DNA of 47,804 bases from CALCMJ01 sp964475415. Lineage in GTDB: Bacteria > Bacteroidota > Bacteroidia > Chitinophagales > Saprospiraceae. A program made the translations under genes and the position numbers. Positions 1-8,748 of this stretch are shown here, piece by piece; the first letter of the stretch is position 1; each line of letters opens with the position of its first letter. The DNA is taken from NCBI GenBank assembly GCA_964475415.1, contig CAYYWZ010000026.1:1-47804 (forward strand), in the 5' to 3' direction. The notes under the pieces are model-generated. The model saw only the letters and a list, made by a program, of their open reading frames with translations, ran no database searches and was not told where the DNA came from.

Positions 1-46
1 GCGTAATTATGTAATCTAGTTGTGCTTATCTCAATAAAATGAATAC

Positions 47-816
47 ATGAAAAATCAATTGGTATTATTAATTATCGTTCTATTTCTATTGGGCTTTAAA
101 ATGAATGCTAAAAATAAGTATAATGATTATCCAGCAACCAGTGAAGAAATCACCATAACAATAGGAAAAGATTCAATTGCAGCATTCGGAATGTTCGCAT
201 CTGGGAAAGAGCAAAAAGAAACTGTCATTCTCCTTCACGGCCCTCCAGGAAATGAAAGAAATCTTGATTTAGCTTACGAACTAAGAAGAAATGGTAGAAA
301 TGTCGTTTACTCTAATTATCCCGGTGCTTAGGGAAGTCAAGGAGAATTCTTGTATTCTAATTGCATTGAAGATGTCAAAGAAGTATTAGACTTTTTCGAT
401 ACACCAGAAAACTCCAAGAAATATAGAATTAAGCCAAACTCATACATTTTATTTGGACATAGTATGGGTGGTGGAGTTGCATTATTAGGTATAGCTAATG
501 AGAATAGAGTGAAAAAGAGTGCGATATATTCACCTGCGCATATTGGAGCTGCATCGCAAGATTTATTAGATTGGGTACATGATTAGACCAAAAGCTTATT
601 TATGCTAAATGTAAATCCAGATAAATTTTATAAATAACTTGTTGGTAATAAAAATTCATTTAATGCCCTCAACTATAAAAAGGAATTATCCCAAAAGAGC
701 TTATTGATTTTTGACAAGAATGAACGAATAAAGAATGGAGTGAGCAATTAGACAATGTTGAATATCTATTGGTGAAAACCGACCATTCATTCTCTGGGGA
801 AAGACTTAAACTAAGC
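47..816 (+). pseudogene. decayed alpha/beta hydrolase
   Basis: This was a secreted or periplasmic alpha/beta hydrolase and is now broken. The remnant starts with a hydrophobic signal-like segment (about residues 1-20), then an HGPPGNERN stretch (oxyanion-hole region), and later the nucleophile elbow GHSMGG near 457-474. The reading frame is cut by in-frame stops at 329-331 (TAG where a Trp is plausible), 584-586 (TAG) and 635-637 (TAA). A single-base shift between about 725 and 735 moves the frame, after which a sensible hydrolase tail ending DHSFSGERLKLS resumes up to about 813. Homology continues across every stop, so this is decay and not two short genes. TAG is used as a normal stop by neighbours, so recoding is unlikely. 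The last residues are lost at the junction with the fasciclin remnant. The true substrate cannot be told. Confidence 0.85.
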
Positions 817-1062
817 AACTGTTCCTTCTGGCAATTTATCAAAAGCACCGTTAACAGGAGCAAACACTGTATATGGACCATCACCATTTAATACGCTAAC
901 TAAATCAGCAGCTTTGACTGCAGCAACTAGCGTTGTAAAGTTATCATTTCCTGCTGCAACGCCCACAATTGTATTTGGATCTTCTTGTACAAGAAGGGTG
1001 CTAGCTAAACTTGAATTTAGTGCTAAAGCAGCTACGAATAAGAATGTTAATATTTTTTTCAT
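811..1062 (-). pseudogene. truncated fasciclin (FAS1) domain protein
   Basis: The start at 1062 (ATG, MKKILTFLF) gives a clear signal peptide of about 20 residues ending near LASTLL. The beginning of a FAS1 domain follows: DNFTTLVAAVKAADL, then GPYTVFAPVNGAFDKLPEGTVA. FAS1 domains run for about 130 residues and mediate surface adhesion in known members. Here the protein stops after roughly 83 residues, just past the first conserved FAS1 box, where the sequence turns into the reversed tail of the neighbouring hydrolase remnant. The product would lack most of the fold, so it is called a pseudogene. It could still be transcribed, since its 5' end looks intact. The truncation is seen directly; the deletion that caused it is inferred. 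Confidence 0.75.
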
Positions 1063-1507
1063 TGTTTTAGTTTTAAAATAATTCGATAATATCACTCTAA
1101 CATGAATCATTATATTTTGTAGATTCAATTTTTATAATATTTTTCAATCTAACCACCTGTTTAATAGACTTTTAACTCTATCTAAAACAATAATTACACG
1201 GTCAAAAAAAATCACAAATTTGTCTCTTTCGATCATATTCCCATTGCCTTATCTAGGGTATGTTTGCTACAATCAAGACAACTGGAGCGAAATAGAATCC
1301 AGCATGTAATAAATAAAGCACTTCACTCCTAATTCATCGATACAAATCACCGTAAAGTAATAATACCTACTACATATAATTTTTACAAGGTGAAAAAACG
1401 TTATAAACAACTCTAAACCATTCGACTTACCATAAAGAAATATGCTGATCTTTTAACATATTACATAAATTTACAATGTATAACTATCTCATTTAAATTA
1501 TTTTATA
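1063..1507. other. AT-rich intergenic region without a recognisable gene
   Basis: About 445 bases separate the fasciclin remnant start from the amidase promoter. No long reading frame, tRNA-like structure or terminator was recognised on either strand. It should hold the promoter of the minus-strand fasciclin remnant, but no exact TAnnTTTG box was found there. Confidence 0.5.
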
Positions 1508-1515
1508 TAAATTTG
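1508..1515 (+). promoter_or_regulatory. Bacteroidota-type -7 box
   Basis: TAAATTTG matches the Bacteroidota housekeeping -7 consensus TAnnTTTG. It lies 33 bases before the ATG at 1549. It contains the TTG that would otherwise be taken as an upstream start at 1513, so the ATG is the better start. No clear -33 TTTG was found. Confidence 0.5.
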
Positions 1516-1548
1516 CTGTTATTACTTAGATCTCAAGAATCGCTAAGA

Positions 1549-2781
1549 ATGCTACAGAAAACTTTAATATCTACCCTATTAGTATTATTTAATCTTGCCG
1601 TATACGCAGATTCATCTCCTTATTTCTATAAGGTAAAAGCTAAGAATGGCGACGGAGTATACTCTATCCTTAGAAAATATGACTTACTAGAATATAAGTG
1701 TAACATCCAGAAATTCTATGAGCTAAATAATATAAATAAGAACTCCCACATTATCAAAGGGAAAAACTATCTGCTTCCAATCAAAATTTACACTTACAAT
1801 GGTAAGTCTATAAGAAGCACGATCAATATAGATGACTATGATAAGGCCGTAAGGATAAAAAGGTATAATGAAAAACTAAAGGCTAAGCGTCTACGGAAGA
1901 AAGATTATGTCTCTAGCAAAATATTATGGGTTCCACATCACGAACTAGAATGCGGAACAAGCACGCCTATCTCTAAGGCTGTTGACAGTAAAATCAATTC
2001 TACAAAAAAACTTAATATAAATGCGCACCCCAAAACTGCTATTGACAATCTATATATCCCACTGTTCGGAAAAGAGTACGCTAACTTCAAAGTAGAGGAT
2101 AGGTCTCTAAAAGGTAAGGTCTACTATTTAGTAAGTGGACACGGAGGACCAGATCCTGGAGCTAGATGTACGGGTTGTTCTAGTACCTTATGTGAAGATG
2201 AATATGCTTATGATGTTGTACTAAGACTAGCGCGAAACTTAATGAAACATGGAGCTACTGTACATGTCATTATAAAAGATGCAAACGATGGAATCAGGGA
2301 TGAACCATTTTTAGATTGTGATAAAGATGAGTTATGTCTAGGTACGCACAAGCTTCCCCTCAATCAGAAAAAAAGACTCAAGCAAAGATCTGATGCCATC
2401 AATAGATTGTACAACACGTATAAGAAGCAAGGATACAAAGAGCAGTACTCTATCTTTGTCCATGTAGATTCTCGCACAGAAAGCAAGCGACAAGATTCTT
2501 ACTTCTACTATTACAAGCATAGTAGAACGAGTAAGGCGCTAGCGAAGAAGATGCAATCTACCTTCAAGGCTAAATATGACAAGTATCAGAAAGGCAGAGG
2601 TTACAAGGGATTTGTAAAAGATAGAGGTTTGTATGTACTAAGAAATACATTACCACCTGCTGTATATGTGGAATTAGCTAATATCAAAAATCCAGACGAC
2701 CAAGAAAGGTTAGTGAAAAAAACAAACCGACAAGCTCTAGCTAACTGGATGTTCGATGGTTTAAAAAACTTCAAGAAATAA
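1549..2781 (+). CDS. LysM-like / N-acetylmuramoyl-L-alanine amidase (Amidase_3)
   Basis: This is a predicted zinc amidase that cleaves the amide between N-acetylmuramic acid and L-alanine in peptidoglycan. From the ATG at 1549 (410 residues) it has a signal peptide (about 1-21), a LysM-like cell-wall-binding segment (about 25-78), and a basic linker. The Amidase_3 domain runs from about residue 188 to the end. Visible zinc and catalytic candidates are the His of SGHGGPDPG (about 198), the Glu of CEDEYAYDV (216-218), the His of FVHVDS and the Glu of YVELANIKN. The pair of cysteines near CTGCSSTLC is an unusual insertion close to the first zinc ligand. It stands alone after a TAnnTTTG box and is probably periplasmic, acting in cell separation or wall turnover. 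The family call is firm; the physiological role is inferred. Confidence 0.85.
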   Translation: MLQKTLISTLLVLFNLAVYADSSPYFYKVKAKNGDGVYSILRKYDLLEYKCNIQKFYELNNINKNSHIIKGKNYLLPIKIYTYNGKSIRSTINIDDYDKAVRIKRYNEKLKAKRLRKKDYVSSKILWVPHHELECGTSTPISKAVDSKINSTKKLNINAHPKTAIDNLYIPLFGKEYANFKVEDRSLKGKVYYLVSGHGGPDPGARCTGCSSTLCEDEYAYDVVLRLARNLMKHGATVHVIIKDANDGIRDEPFLDCDKDELCLGTHKLPLNQKKRLKQRSDAINRLYNTYKKQGYKEQYSIFVHVDSRTESKRQDSYFYYYKHSRTSKALAKKMQSTFKAKYDKYQKGRGYKGFVKDRGLYVLRNTLPPAVYVELANIKNPDDQERLVKKTNRQALANWMFDGLKNFKK

Positions 2782-2816
2782 GAACTTAATTCGTACCTGT
2801 GTAGTTAGTTTAAGGT

Positions 2817-3170
2817 ATGTCAAATAAAAAATCTAAAAATCTAAGCTGGGATGCATTCACCGCTATGGGTAATCCAGAAAATGCTCCTGACCTTCCAGAG
2901 GACGAAGAACAGACTACCGATTTCAGTAAAATGAAGGTAAGGATAGTTTTAGAAAAGAAGAATAGACGAGGTAAAGAAGCAACAGTTATTCTAGGTCTAG
3001 ATATGGACGACACTGCCCTATCCGATATGGCTAAAGTCCTAAAGAAAAAATGTGGCGTAGGTGGCTCCTCAAAAAATGGAGAGATCATCCTACAAGGAAA
3101 CCATAGAGATAAGGTACTTAGTTTTCTTCAAGAAAAAGGCGTCAAGGATGTAAAAAAATCTGGAGGATAG
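2817..3170 (+). CDS. SUI1/eIF1-family translation factor, YciH-like
   Basis: This 117-residue cytoplasmic protein has the SUI1 (eIF1) fold, as in bacterial YciH, which binds the small ribosomal subunit and affects start-site fidelity. The N-terminal 35 residues are acidic and probably flexible. The SUI1 core follows, with VRIVLEKKNRRGKEATVI and the diagnostic KKKCGVGGSSKNGEIILQG segment, then a GDR-like helix region (NHRDKVLSFLQEKG). The length is close to E. coli YciH (about 108). The ATG at 2817 lies 35 bases after the amidase stop, so co-transcription is possible. It converges on prmC, another translation-related gene, across a 12-base gap. The family is clear; the precise function of bacterial SUI1 proteins is not settled. 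Confidence 0.9.
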   Translation: MSNKKSKNLSWDAFTAMGNPENAPDLPEDEEQTTDFSKMKVRIVLEKKNRRGKEATVILGLDMDDTALSDMAKVLKKKCGVGGSSKNGEIILQGNHRDKVLSFLQEKGVKDVKKSGG

Positions 3171-3182
3171 TTAATAATTTAA

Positions 3183-4010
3183 CTAGAACGCTTTCAGCAT
3201 TCTCATATTACCTTGCATGTCTTCTCGGAGCTCTGTTTTCATTCCTTGTTCATGAAATATCATTCTTATCTCTTCTGCGTAATATTGATTCAGTTCTAGA
3301 TACACTATGTGATTAGCAGGATTTATAAGCTCTGCAATTTTTCTATAAAAAACTAAGGCGTCACTATCTGTAAATAGAGCTAAGTGCGGTTCATGATCTA
3401 GCACATTAGAATCCATAAGTTTTTTCTCTTCCACCGTTATATACGGAGGATTAGAAACGATTACATCGTATTCTGACAAGAATATTTTATTATCTACAGA
3501 CAATACATCTACTTGCTTAGCAGTAAGTTCTAGATCTAATCTCTTAGCATTTTCGATACATACAGCTAGCGCTTCTTCAGATACATCTACAGCTGTAAGC
3601 TGAGCAGATGGCAACATCTTTTTGATAGTACAAGCTATACAACCACTCCCTGTTCCTATATCTATTATTTTTTTTTGGGAACCAGAAAGTTTCATATCTT
3701 TTACAAGCCAGTCAACTAATTCTTCTGTTTCAGGTCTCGGAATAAGTACGGCTTCATTGACATAAAATTCCAAGCCGTAAAAGAATGACTTGCAAGTAAC
3801 ATAGGCTAAGGGAACCTTGTTTACTAGCTTTTCTAGATCTACTAAAAATTTATCTTCTTCAGTGCCGCTCATGGTTTTCTGAGAAAGGATATACTTCACA
3901 CCATAGGTATCATCTAGGTAATACTTAGCTATATTCTTAGATTCTAGCAGATCATATATTTGTGATAATCGATCCACTAAGACGTTATAAGCTTCAGCAA
4001 ATTTCTTCAT
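3183..4010 (-). CDS. prmC: release factor glutamine N5-methyltransferase PrmC
   Basis: PrmC (HemK) methylates the glutamine of the GGQ motif in release factors RF1 and RF2, using S-adenosylmethionine, and so speeds termination. The 275-residue protein has the N-terminal helical domain (about 1-90), then PRPETEELVD at 91-100. The SAM-binding loop DIGTGSGC is at 117-124 and the catalytic NPPY at 187-190; these together are diagnostic. Length matches the family. Its ATG at 4010 overlaps the TGA stop of the upstream sulfotransferase gene by four bases (ATGA arrangement), so the two are translationally coupled. The coupling to a sulfotransferase is not a usual prmC neighbourhood. Confidence 0.95.
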   Translation of the reverse strand: MKKFAEAYNVLVDRLSQIYDLLESKNIAKYYLDDTYGVKYILSQKTMSGTEEDKFLVDLEKLVNKVPLAYVTCKSFFYGLEFYVNEAVLIPRPETEELVDWLVKDMKLSGSQKKIIDIGTGSGCIACTIKKMLPSAQLTAVDVSEEALAVCIENAKRLDLELTAKQVDVLSVDNKIFLSEYDVIVSNPPYITVEEKKLMDSNVLDHEPHLALFTDSDALVFYRKIAELINPANHIVYLELNQYYAEEIRMIFHEQGMKTELREDMQGNMRMLKAF

Positions 4011-4975
4011 CGTATACTTACGGGATTTTTCATACTTCCAAAAGGATGTAGGTAACTTATTCTCTTTATGAAAGATCTCGTTTTTTGTTTTTTGAGCTCC
4101 TTTCTATAGGAAGTTAATTCTGTAGACTCATGTAATGTGTATCCCATAAGATTACAAATTCCTATAAACTCATCGTCTTTGTTATCCCATATCACATGTA
4201 GCATAGCAAATTCTATTTTCCTTTTTAACTCATTATGCATTTGTAAAAACCTTCCTATACTACCTTTTCCTATTGCACTAGCTTCATCATAATTCCAGCC
4301 TTCTATTTGCGTAACTACCGAAGAATCTCTTTCTGATGTTTCTAGCATCTTCTCTTGAAAAGTCAGACCTAAATGAACACATACTTTACCTGCTATCTCC
4401 TTAGGCTGTTGGACTAGTTCTTCATACTTAACAATTAATAAGTCTTTTGAATTTATAAGATGGACTAAACTTATAAAAGCAGACTTAATTAAACAGATAG
4501 CATCTAAGACTTTAATCCTCCTTGCAACCAGCGATGCAGCTATATCATAAGGATCCCTGAGACAAACGATAACCTTAGAATTATCAAAGGTGTCTAAGAA
4601 ATTACCAAAAGAGAAAATATTGGCAGGTGTCTTATCCATATAATGGCTCTTATCGCCCTGTCCCAATGAATCAAAAACAGCATCGATAAATACTTGAAAA
4701 GAATCTGATGTTCTCGCTATTTTACCAACTTCCATCTTATTTAGATCAGGATTATTCTGATAGTCTATCCCAGAAAACAGTTTCCACCCTTCAGATTTTA
4801 ACCCAAAAGCTCCTCTTGAATTGATCTTTATTCTTGCTTTCGACCAGTTAGAATACAATTCCTTTTTACAAAAAAGATGAGATTCGTTTAGGCATACAAC
4901 ATCTTCATGGCGATTAATAATTTGCCTGAGTAATGATGTTCCCGAACTTTGCGGACCACCTATAATCGATACCAT
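4007..4975 (-). CDS. sulfotransferase-family protein
   Basis: This 322-residue cytosolic protein resembles PAPS-dependent sulfotransferases. The start MVSIIGGPQSSGTSLLRQIIN is the 5'-phosphosulfate-binding loop (a P-loop-like SSGTS), followed by HEDVVCLNESH, which fits the early substrate region. VIVCLRDPYDIAASLVAR at mid-protein is the 3'-phosphate-binding motif (RDP...S), and YEELVQQPKEIAGKVCVHLGL is the typical C-terminal half motif. Acceptor substrates cannot be read from the sequence; cell-surface glycans or small molecules are both possible. The last bases overlap prmC. No PAPS-synthesis genes (cysD/N/C) are in the window. Confidence 0.8.
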   Translation of the reverse strand: MVSIIGGPQSSGTSLLRQIINRHEDVVCLNESHLFCKKELYSNWSKARIKINSRGAFGLKSEGWKLFSGIDYQNNPDLNKMEVGKIARTSDSFQVFIDAVFDSLGQGDKSHYMDKTPANIFSFGNFLDTFDNSKVIVCLRDPYDIAASLVARRIKVLDAICLIKSAFISLVHLINSKDLLIVKYEELVQQPKEIAGKVCVHLGLTFQEKMLETSERDSSVVTQIEGWNYDEASAIGKGSIGRFLQMHNELKRKIEFAMLHVIWDNKDDEFIGICNLMGYTLHESTELTSYRKELKKQKTRSFIKRISYLHPFGSMKNPVSIR

Positions 4976-5184
4976 AGCCTTCTTTTTTGTACTTTCTGCT
5001 AATTAACAGAAAATTATACAATAGCCATAAGTTCTTAGTTTATCTTTTACAAAACTTAAAATAAATTAGTCTCCATTCAGATCTGCTTACACCGGCTCAT
5101 ATCCCTGTTTTACATATAAGCATCTGTAAATCAATGGAGTTTGGTCTAATCCTTGTACTATACTTCCTCCAGAACATAATAATT

Positions 5185-5670
5185 ATGGACACAAAAGTAT
5201 TACAAATAGAATATCAGCTTACTTCCCTAGAAGAGCTTCCAGAGGAAATACAATCACTATTTGCTATAGCTGAGCAGCAGCTAGATAATAGTTACGCGCC
5301 CTATTCCCAGTTCAATGTAGGAGCTGCCTTACGATTAGAAAACAATGAAATCTTCTATGGATGTAACCAAGAAAATGCCTCGTACCCTCTTTGTATCTGC
5401 GGAGAGCGTGTTGCTCTATACTCTGCTGGAGCACAATATCCCCACGAGCCTATAACTGCCTTGTGTATATCTGCAAGAAATAATATCAAGAAACTAGAAA
5501 TACCCGTATCTCCATGTGGTGCTTGTAGACAGGTGATAAAGGAATTTCAAGACAAAACCAATAGTCCATTTCCAATATATATTAAGGCATTTGGAAATAA
5601 GGAAATTATAAGATATAAAAATGCGGAAGACCTACTCCCCTTTTCTTTCTCTAAACAATACCTCCTCTAA
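5185..5670 (+). CDS. cdd: cytidine deaminase
   Basis: This enzyme deaminates cytidine and deoxycytidine to uridine and deoxyuridine in pyrimidine salvage. From the ATG at 5185 it has 161 residues, like the tetrameric bacterial enzymes with an N-terminal extension. The zinc site is plain: CGERVA (Cys72, proton-shuttling Glu74) and PCGACRQ (Cys111, Cys114). The substrate-binding stretch SYAPYSQFNVGAAL is at 36-49. A reading frame runs upstream to 5134 but its extra 17 residues are hydrophobic and unlike the family, so the ATG at 5185 is preferred. The stop codon interlocks with the stop of the convergent kdsB gene. Confidence 0.95.
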   Translation: MDTKVLQIEYQLTSLEELPEEIQSLFAIAEQQLDNSYAPYSQFNVGAALRLENNEIFYGCNQENASYPLCICGERVALYSAGAQYPHEPITALCISARNNIKKLEIPVSPCGACRQVIKEFQDKTNSPFPIYIKAFGNKEIIRYKNAEDLLPFSFSKQYLL

Positions 5671-6395
5671 CCATCTTGCTCCAGTCGCTTCTTTACTCTC
5701 TCTAAATCTTCTTTAGTATCCACACCGATGAGGTTACCTTCTATTTCTTGTAGAAAAATACTATATCCGTAAAATATCCAATCCAGCTGTTCTAAGTTTT
5801 CTGCCTTTCTTAGATATGATGCAGGTAGATCCTTAAGACTGGTTACAATATCCTTTCGGAAAGCATAAATACCTATATGCTTATAATGTTTTGTAGAACC
5901 AGAAATCTGAGAGAAAGGAATACTTTTCCTACTGAAGTATATAGCTCTATTATGCCTATCCTGAACAACTTTCACTGTATTAGGATCAGAATATTCATAT
6001 TCGTCTTTTATGGTTTCTATCAGAGTTGCTATTTCTGCTTCGGGATTTGTCTCTAGTAACTCCACAAGTTGGGACAAGTGATGAGCTTTTATTAAGGGTT
6101 CATCAGCCTGAACGTTTATAACAATGTCAAAATCTCCTAACTCCTTAAGGGCAACAAAGACCCTTTCTGTACCTGAGCTACAATCCCCCGTCATGATTAT
6201 TTTACAACCACGTGGTTCTAAATTTTGCTTTATTTCATCACTATCTGTTGCAATATATACCTCATTTATATGAGAACAAGTTTGCAGAGCGTTGTATACA
6301 TGCATAATCATAGGGATACCGATTATGTCTATCAGAACTTTATTAGGAAGTCTATGGGATTCTAATCTTGCTGGAATTATCGCTATTACTTTCAA
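5667..6395 (-). CDS. kdsB: 3-deoxy-manno-octulosonate cytidylyltransferase
   Basis: KdsB activates Kdo with CTP to give CMP-Kdo for the inner core of lipopolysaccharide, in the cytoplasm. The 242-residue sequence shows the N-terminal nucleotide-binding IIPARLESHRLPNK, then VYIATDSDEI, and MTGDCSSGTERV with the VINVQADEPLI motif characteristic of KdsB. Near the end are HIGIYAFRKD and EQLDWIFYGYSI, also family hallmarks. The start is a TTG codon at 6395, which places the conserved N-terminus exactly; no ATG is available nearby. It is divergent from the LysM gene at 6464. Confidence 0.95.
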   Translation of the reverse strand: MKVIAIIPARLESHRLPNKVLIDIIGIPMIMHVYNALQTCSHINEVYIATDSDEIKQNLEPRGCKIIMTGDCSSGTERVFVALKELGDFDIVINVQADEPLIKAHHLSQLVELLETNPEAEIATLIETIKDEYEYSDPNTVKVVQDRHNRAIYFSRKSIPFSQISGSTKHYKHIGIYAFRKDIVTSLKDLPASYLRKAENLEQLDWIFYGYSIFLQEIEGNLIGVDTKEDLERVKKRLEQDG

Positions 6396-6432
6396 TTATA
6401 AGATTATATTTATATATTACTAATTAATTTAA

Positions 6433-6440
6433 TATATTTG
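6433..6440 (+). promoter_or_regulatory. Bacteroidota-type -7 box
   Basis: TATATTTG fits TAnnTTTG exactly and ends 23 bases before the ATG at 6464. It lies in the short divergent space between kdsB and the LysM gene. A -33 element was not evident. Confidence 0.55.
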
Positions 6441-6463
6441 TTGTTGATTTTCAATTTTTTGCT

Positions 6464-7321
6464 ATGAAAATAATGAATATTGTACTATTCCTCGGACTAT
6501 CTATATCTGTGTCAAATGCCCAGTTTGTATCTGCACCAGTCATCAGTCCTGGAGAATCTCTTCTTATAGATTTTGATCTAGATAAAGGTATTCTATATTC
6601 TCATACTATTAAAGCTAATCAAACTCTTTTCAGCATAGCCAAGTTTTTTGACATAAGCATACAAGAGCTTCTTATGTTTAATAGCATGGATAAAAACGAT
6701 GTTGCAAGCATAGGGCAAGAAATACTAATTCCTATTCCTCATCAGTTTCTAATCAAACAAGTAGAGGCAGATTCTAAGCTTTTTGCTCCAGTCGTATACA
6801 AGGTAAAGGCAAAAGAAACTTTATTTAGAATATCAAGAATATACTTTGATCAACCTATCGAAGATCTAGTAGAAAGAAATGCACTGGGAAATCTTAGTTT
6901 GTCTATAGATGATGATCTCAAGATAGGATATATATCACTAGAAGGCCTAAATGGTCAAGTAAGTGAAAATCTAAAGAAGATAAGAGCTCAGAAAGCGATA
7001 AGCAGAATAGAGACACCTGATATAGATGAAAGCACAGGTGAACCTATGAACTATATCAAAAAGAAAAAAGGTATTGCTATCTGGGATAAAAACGGTAGCG
7101 ATCAGAAAAACCTATTTGTGTTGCACAAAACAGCTAGAGTTAACTCCCTAGTGGAGATATATAATCCAGTTGTAAAAAGAAAGGTTACTGCACGAGTCAT
7201 CGGAAAAATACCTAATAACCTCTACTCTGAGGATATAAGTATGGTTATTTCACCAAAAGTAGCTTCCACTTTAGGGGCTTTAGATTCCAGATTTATGGTA
7301 GAAATGAATTATTACGAATAA
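6464..7321 (+). CDS. secreted protein with two LysM modules and a DPBB/RlpA-like C-terminus
   Basis: This 285-residue exported protein probably binds peptidoglycan. It has a signal peptide (about 1-19, ending SNAQ). A first LysM module follows, from about 45 to 90: HTIKANQTLFSIAKFFDIS, ending IGQEILIPI. A second, weaker module is at about 110-155 (YKVKAKETLFRISRIYF). The last 90 residues (GIAIWDKNG, FVLHKTARVNSLVEIYNP, KVTARVIGKIP) resemble the double-psi beta-barrel of RlpA-like proteins in layout. The Asp and catalytic-type residues of lytic transglycosylase RlpA are not clear, so it may be only a structural or binding protein. It is a single gene with its own promoter box. Confidence 0.75.
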   Translation: MKIMNIVLFLGLSISVSNAQFVSAPVISPGESLLIDFDLDKGILYSHTIKANQTLFSIAKFFDISIQELLMFNSMDKNDVASIGQEILIPIPHQFLIKQVEADSKLFAPVVYKVKAKETLFRISRIYFDQPIEDLVERNALGNLSLSIDDDLKIGYISLEGLNGQVSENLKKIRAQKAISRIETPDIDESTGEPMNYIKKKKGIAIWDKNGSDQKNLFVLHKTARVNSLVEIYNPVVKRKVTARVIGKIPNNLYSEDISMVISPKVASTLGALDSRFMVEMNYYE

Positions 7322-7322
7322 T

Positions 7323-7356
7323 TTTGCCTAATTCATCACTTTAAAATTTAATTTTG
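7323..7356 (+). promoter_or_regulatory. full Bacteroidota-type promoter (-33 TTTG, -7 TAATTTTG)
   Basis: TTTG at 7323-7326 is followed after 22 bases by TAATTTTG at 7349-7356, matching the TTTG / TAnnTTTG pattern. The -7 box ends 17 bases before the GTG start at 7374, predicting a leader of only about a dozen bases. Confidence 0.55.
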
Positions 7357-7373
7357 CAGCAAATTAAATAAAA

Positions 7374-8732
7374 GTGAATTTCAAGAATAATATACTAGAG
7401 ACCATAGGCAACACTCCTCTTATCAAGTTAGGAGATATAGCTAAGGACATTCCAGGTACTATACTAGCCAAGGTAGAAACATTTAACCCAGGAAACTCTA
7501 TAAAGGACAGAATGGGATTGCAGATGATAGAAGATGCTGAAGCTAGAGGAGATCTGAAACCAGGTGGAACTATCATAGAGTGTACATCTGGTAACACAGG
7601 AATGGGGCTTGCTATTGCTGCAGTTGTCAAAGGCTATAGCACTATTTTTACAACTAGTGACAAAACAACCAAATCTAAAATAGACCTGCTCAAGGCTATG
7701 GGTGCAGAGGTAATAGTGTGTCCTGTAAATGTGGAGCCTGAAGATCCTAGATCCTATTATTCCGTAGCAGAAAGACTAAGTAAGGAGATACCTAACTCTT
7801 TCTGGTGTAACCAATATGATAATCTTTCTAATACCAAGGCTAACTATCTCACCACTGGACCGGAGATCTGGAAGGATACAGAAGGGAAAGTAACACACAT
7901 TATTACAGGAGTAGGTACAGGAGGAACACTTTGCGGTGTAGCTAAGTATGTCAAAGAACAAAACCCTGATGTAAAAATATGGGGCATAGATACTTATGGC
8001 TCTGTGTTTAAGAAATACCATGAAACAGGTGAGTTCGATAAAAATGAAATATATCCTTACATAACTGAAGGTATCGGAGAAGATATCTTACCTAAGAATG
8101 TAAACTTCAGCCTCATAGACCATTTCGAAAAAGTTACAGATAAGGATGGAGCCTTAGCCGCAAGAGAGCTAGCAAGAACAGAAGGCATACTTCTCGGTTA
8201 CTCAGCTGGATCTGCATTTGCTGGTCTGAGACAGATGAAAGATAAACTTACAGAAGATGATGTAGTAGTAGTCATTTTCCACGATCATGGCTCTAGATAT
8301 ACTTCTAAGATCTATAACGATGACTGGATGCGTGATAGAGGGTTTATAAACAAAGAGATTACGGTAAGAGAATTACTTAGAAAGAAAAATTCTTCTATGT
8401 TTATCACCGTAGAGAAGCACCATACGATCTCTGAGGTTATTGACATAATGAAGTCAAATAACATAAGTCAAATTCCTGTAATGGAAGGAGGTGATATAGT
8501 AGGCTCTATTACCGAAAGTAAGTTGTTACAGTTTGTATTGCATGAGGACGAAGATAGCAAAGACAAAAGTATCGAGGATCTTATCGGTCCGGCGTTTCCT
8601 GTAATCGATAGCAAACTCAGTAGCAGAGAGTTAAGCAAGTATATTACTAAAGAAGTTCCAGCGGTAATTGCCAAAGATGATCTGGGTAATTTACAGATTG
8701 TTACACAGTTTGATATTATCCAAGCGCTATAA
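7374..8732 (+). CDS. cystathionine beta-synthase-type PLP enzyme with CBS-domain pair
   Basis: The protein (452 residues) is a fold-type II PLP enzyme of the cysteine synthase / cystathionine beta-synthase family. It probably condenses serine (or O-acetylserine) with homocysteine or sulfide. The PLP lysine is in NPGNSIKDRMG (Lys44), the phosphate-related SGNTG at 72-76 and GVGTGGTLCG near 180. The last 120 residues hold two CBS repeats (ITVRELLRKKNSSMFITVEKHHTISEVIDIM and a second copy), which bind adenosyl ligands in family members. This CBS tail favours cystathionine beta-synthase over plain CysK. The start is GTG at 7374, fixed by the family N-terminus and the promoter just before it. The gene converges on the NlpC/P60 gene. 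Confidence 0.9.
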   Translation: MNFKNNILETIGNTPLIKLGDIAKDIPGTILAKVETFNPGNSIKDRMGLQMIEDAEARGDLKPGGTIIECTSGNTGMGLAIAAVVKGYSTIFTTSDKTTKSKIDLLKAMGAEVIVCPVNVEPEDPRSYYSVAERLSKEIPNSFWCNQYDNLSNTKANYLTTGPEIWKDTEGKVTHIITGVGTGGTLCGVAKYVKEQNPDVKIWGIDTYGSVFKKYHETGEFDKNEIYPYITEGIGEDILPKNVNFSLIDHFEKVTDKDGALAARELARTEGILLGYSAGSAFAGLRQMKDKLTEDDVVVVIFHDHGSRYTSKIYNDDWMRDRGFINKEITVRELLRKKNSSMFITVEKHHTISEVIDIMKSNNISQIPVMEGGDIVGSITESKLLQFVLHEDEDSKDKSIEDLIGPAFPVIDSKLSSRELSKYITKEVPAVIAKDDLGNLQIVTQFDIIQAL

Positions 8733-8748
8733 TCGAGAAAATACTGGC

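Noticed and set aside
329..586. Possible stop-codon recoding (TAG read as an amino acid) in the hydrolase remnant
   Set aside because: Other genes here end normally with TAG (for example at 3168-3170 and 14214-14216), and the remnant also has a TAA and a frameshift, so decay explains it.
669..887. Minus-strand frame of 72 codons over the hydrolase tail
   Set aside because: It lies antisense to the hydrolase remnant and has no family resemblance; it is a shadow frame.
1063..1507. Short frames and imperfect repeats in the gap before the amidase gene
   Set aside because: No frame longer than about 30 codons with a plausible start or family resemblance was found; treated as non-coding.
5134..5184. 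Upstream extension of cytidine deaminase
   Set aside because: The 17 added residues are hydrophobic and absent from the family; the ATG at 5185 fits better.
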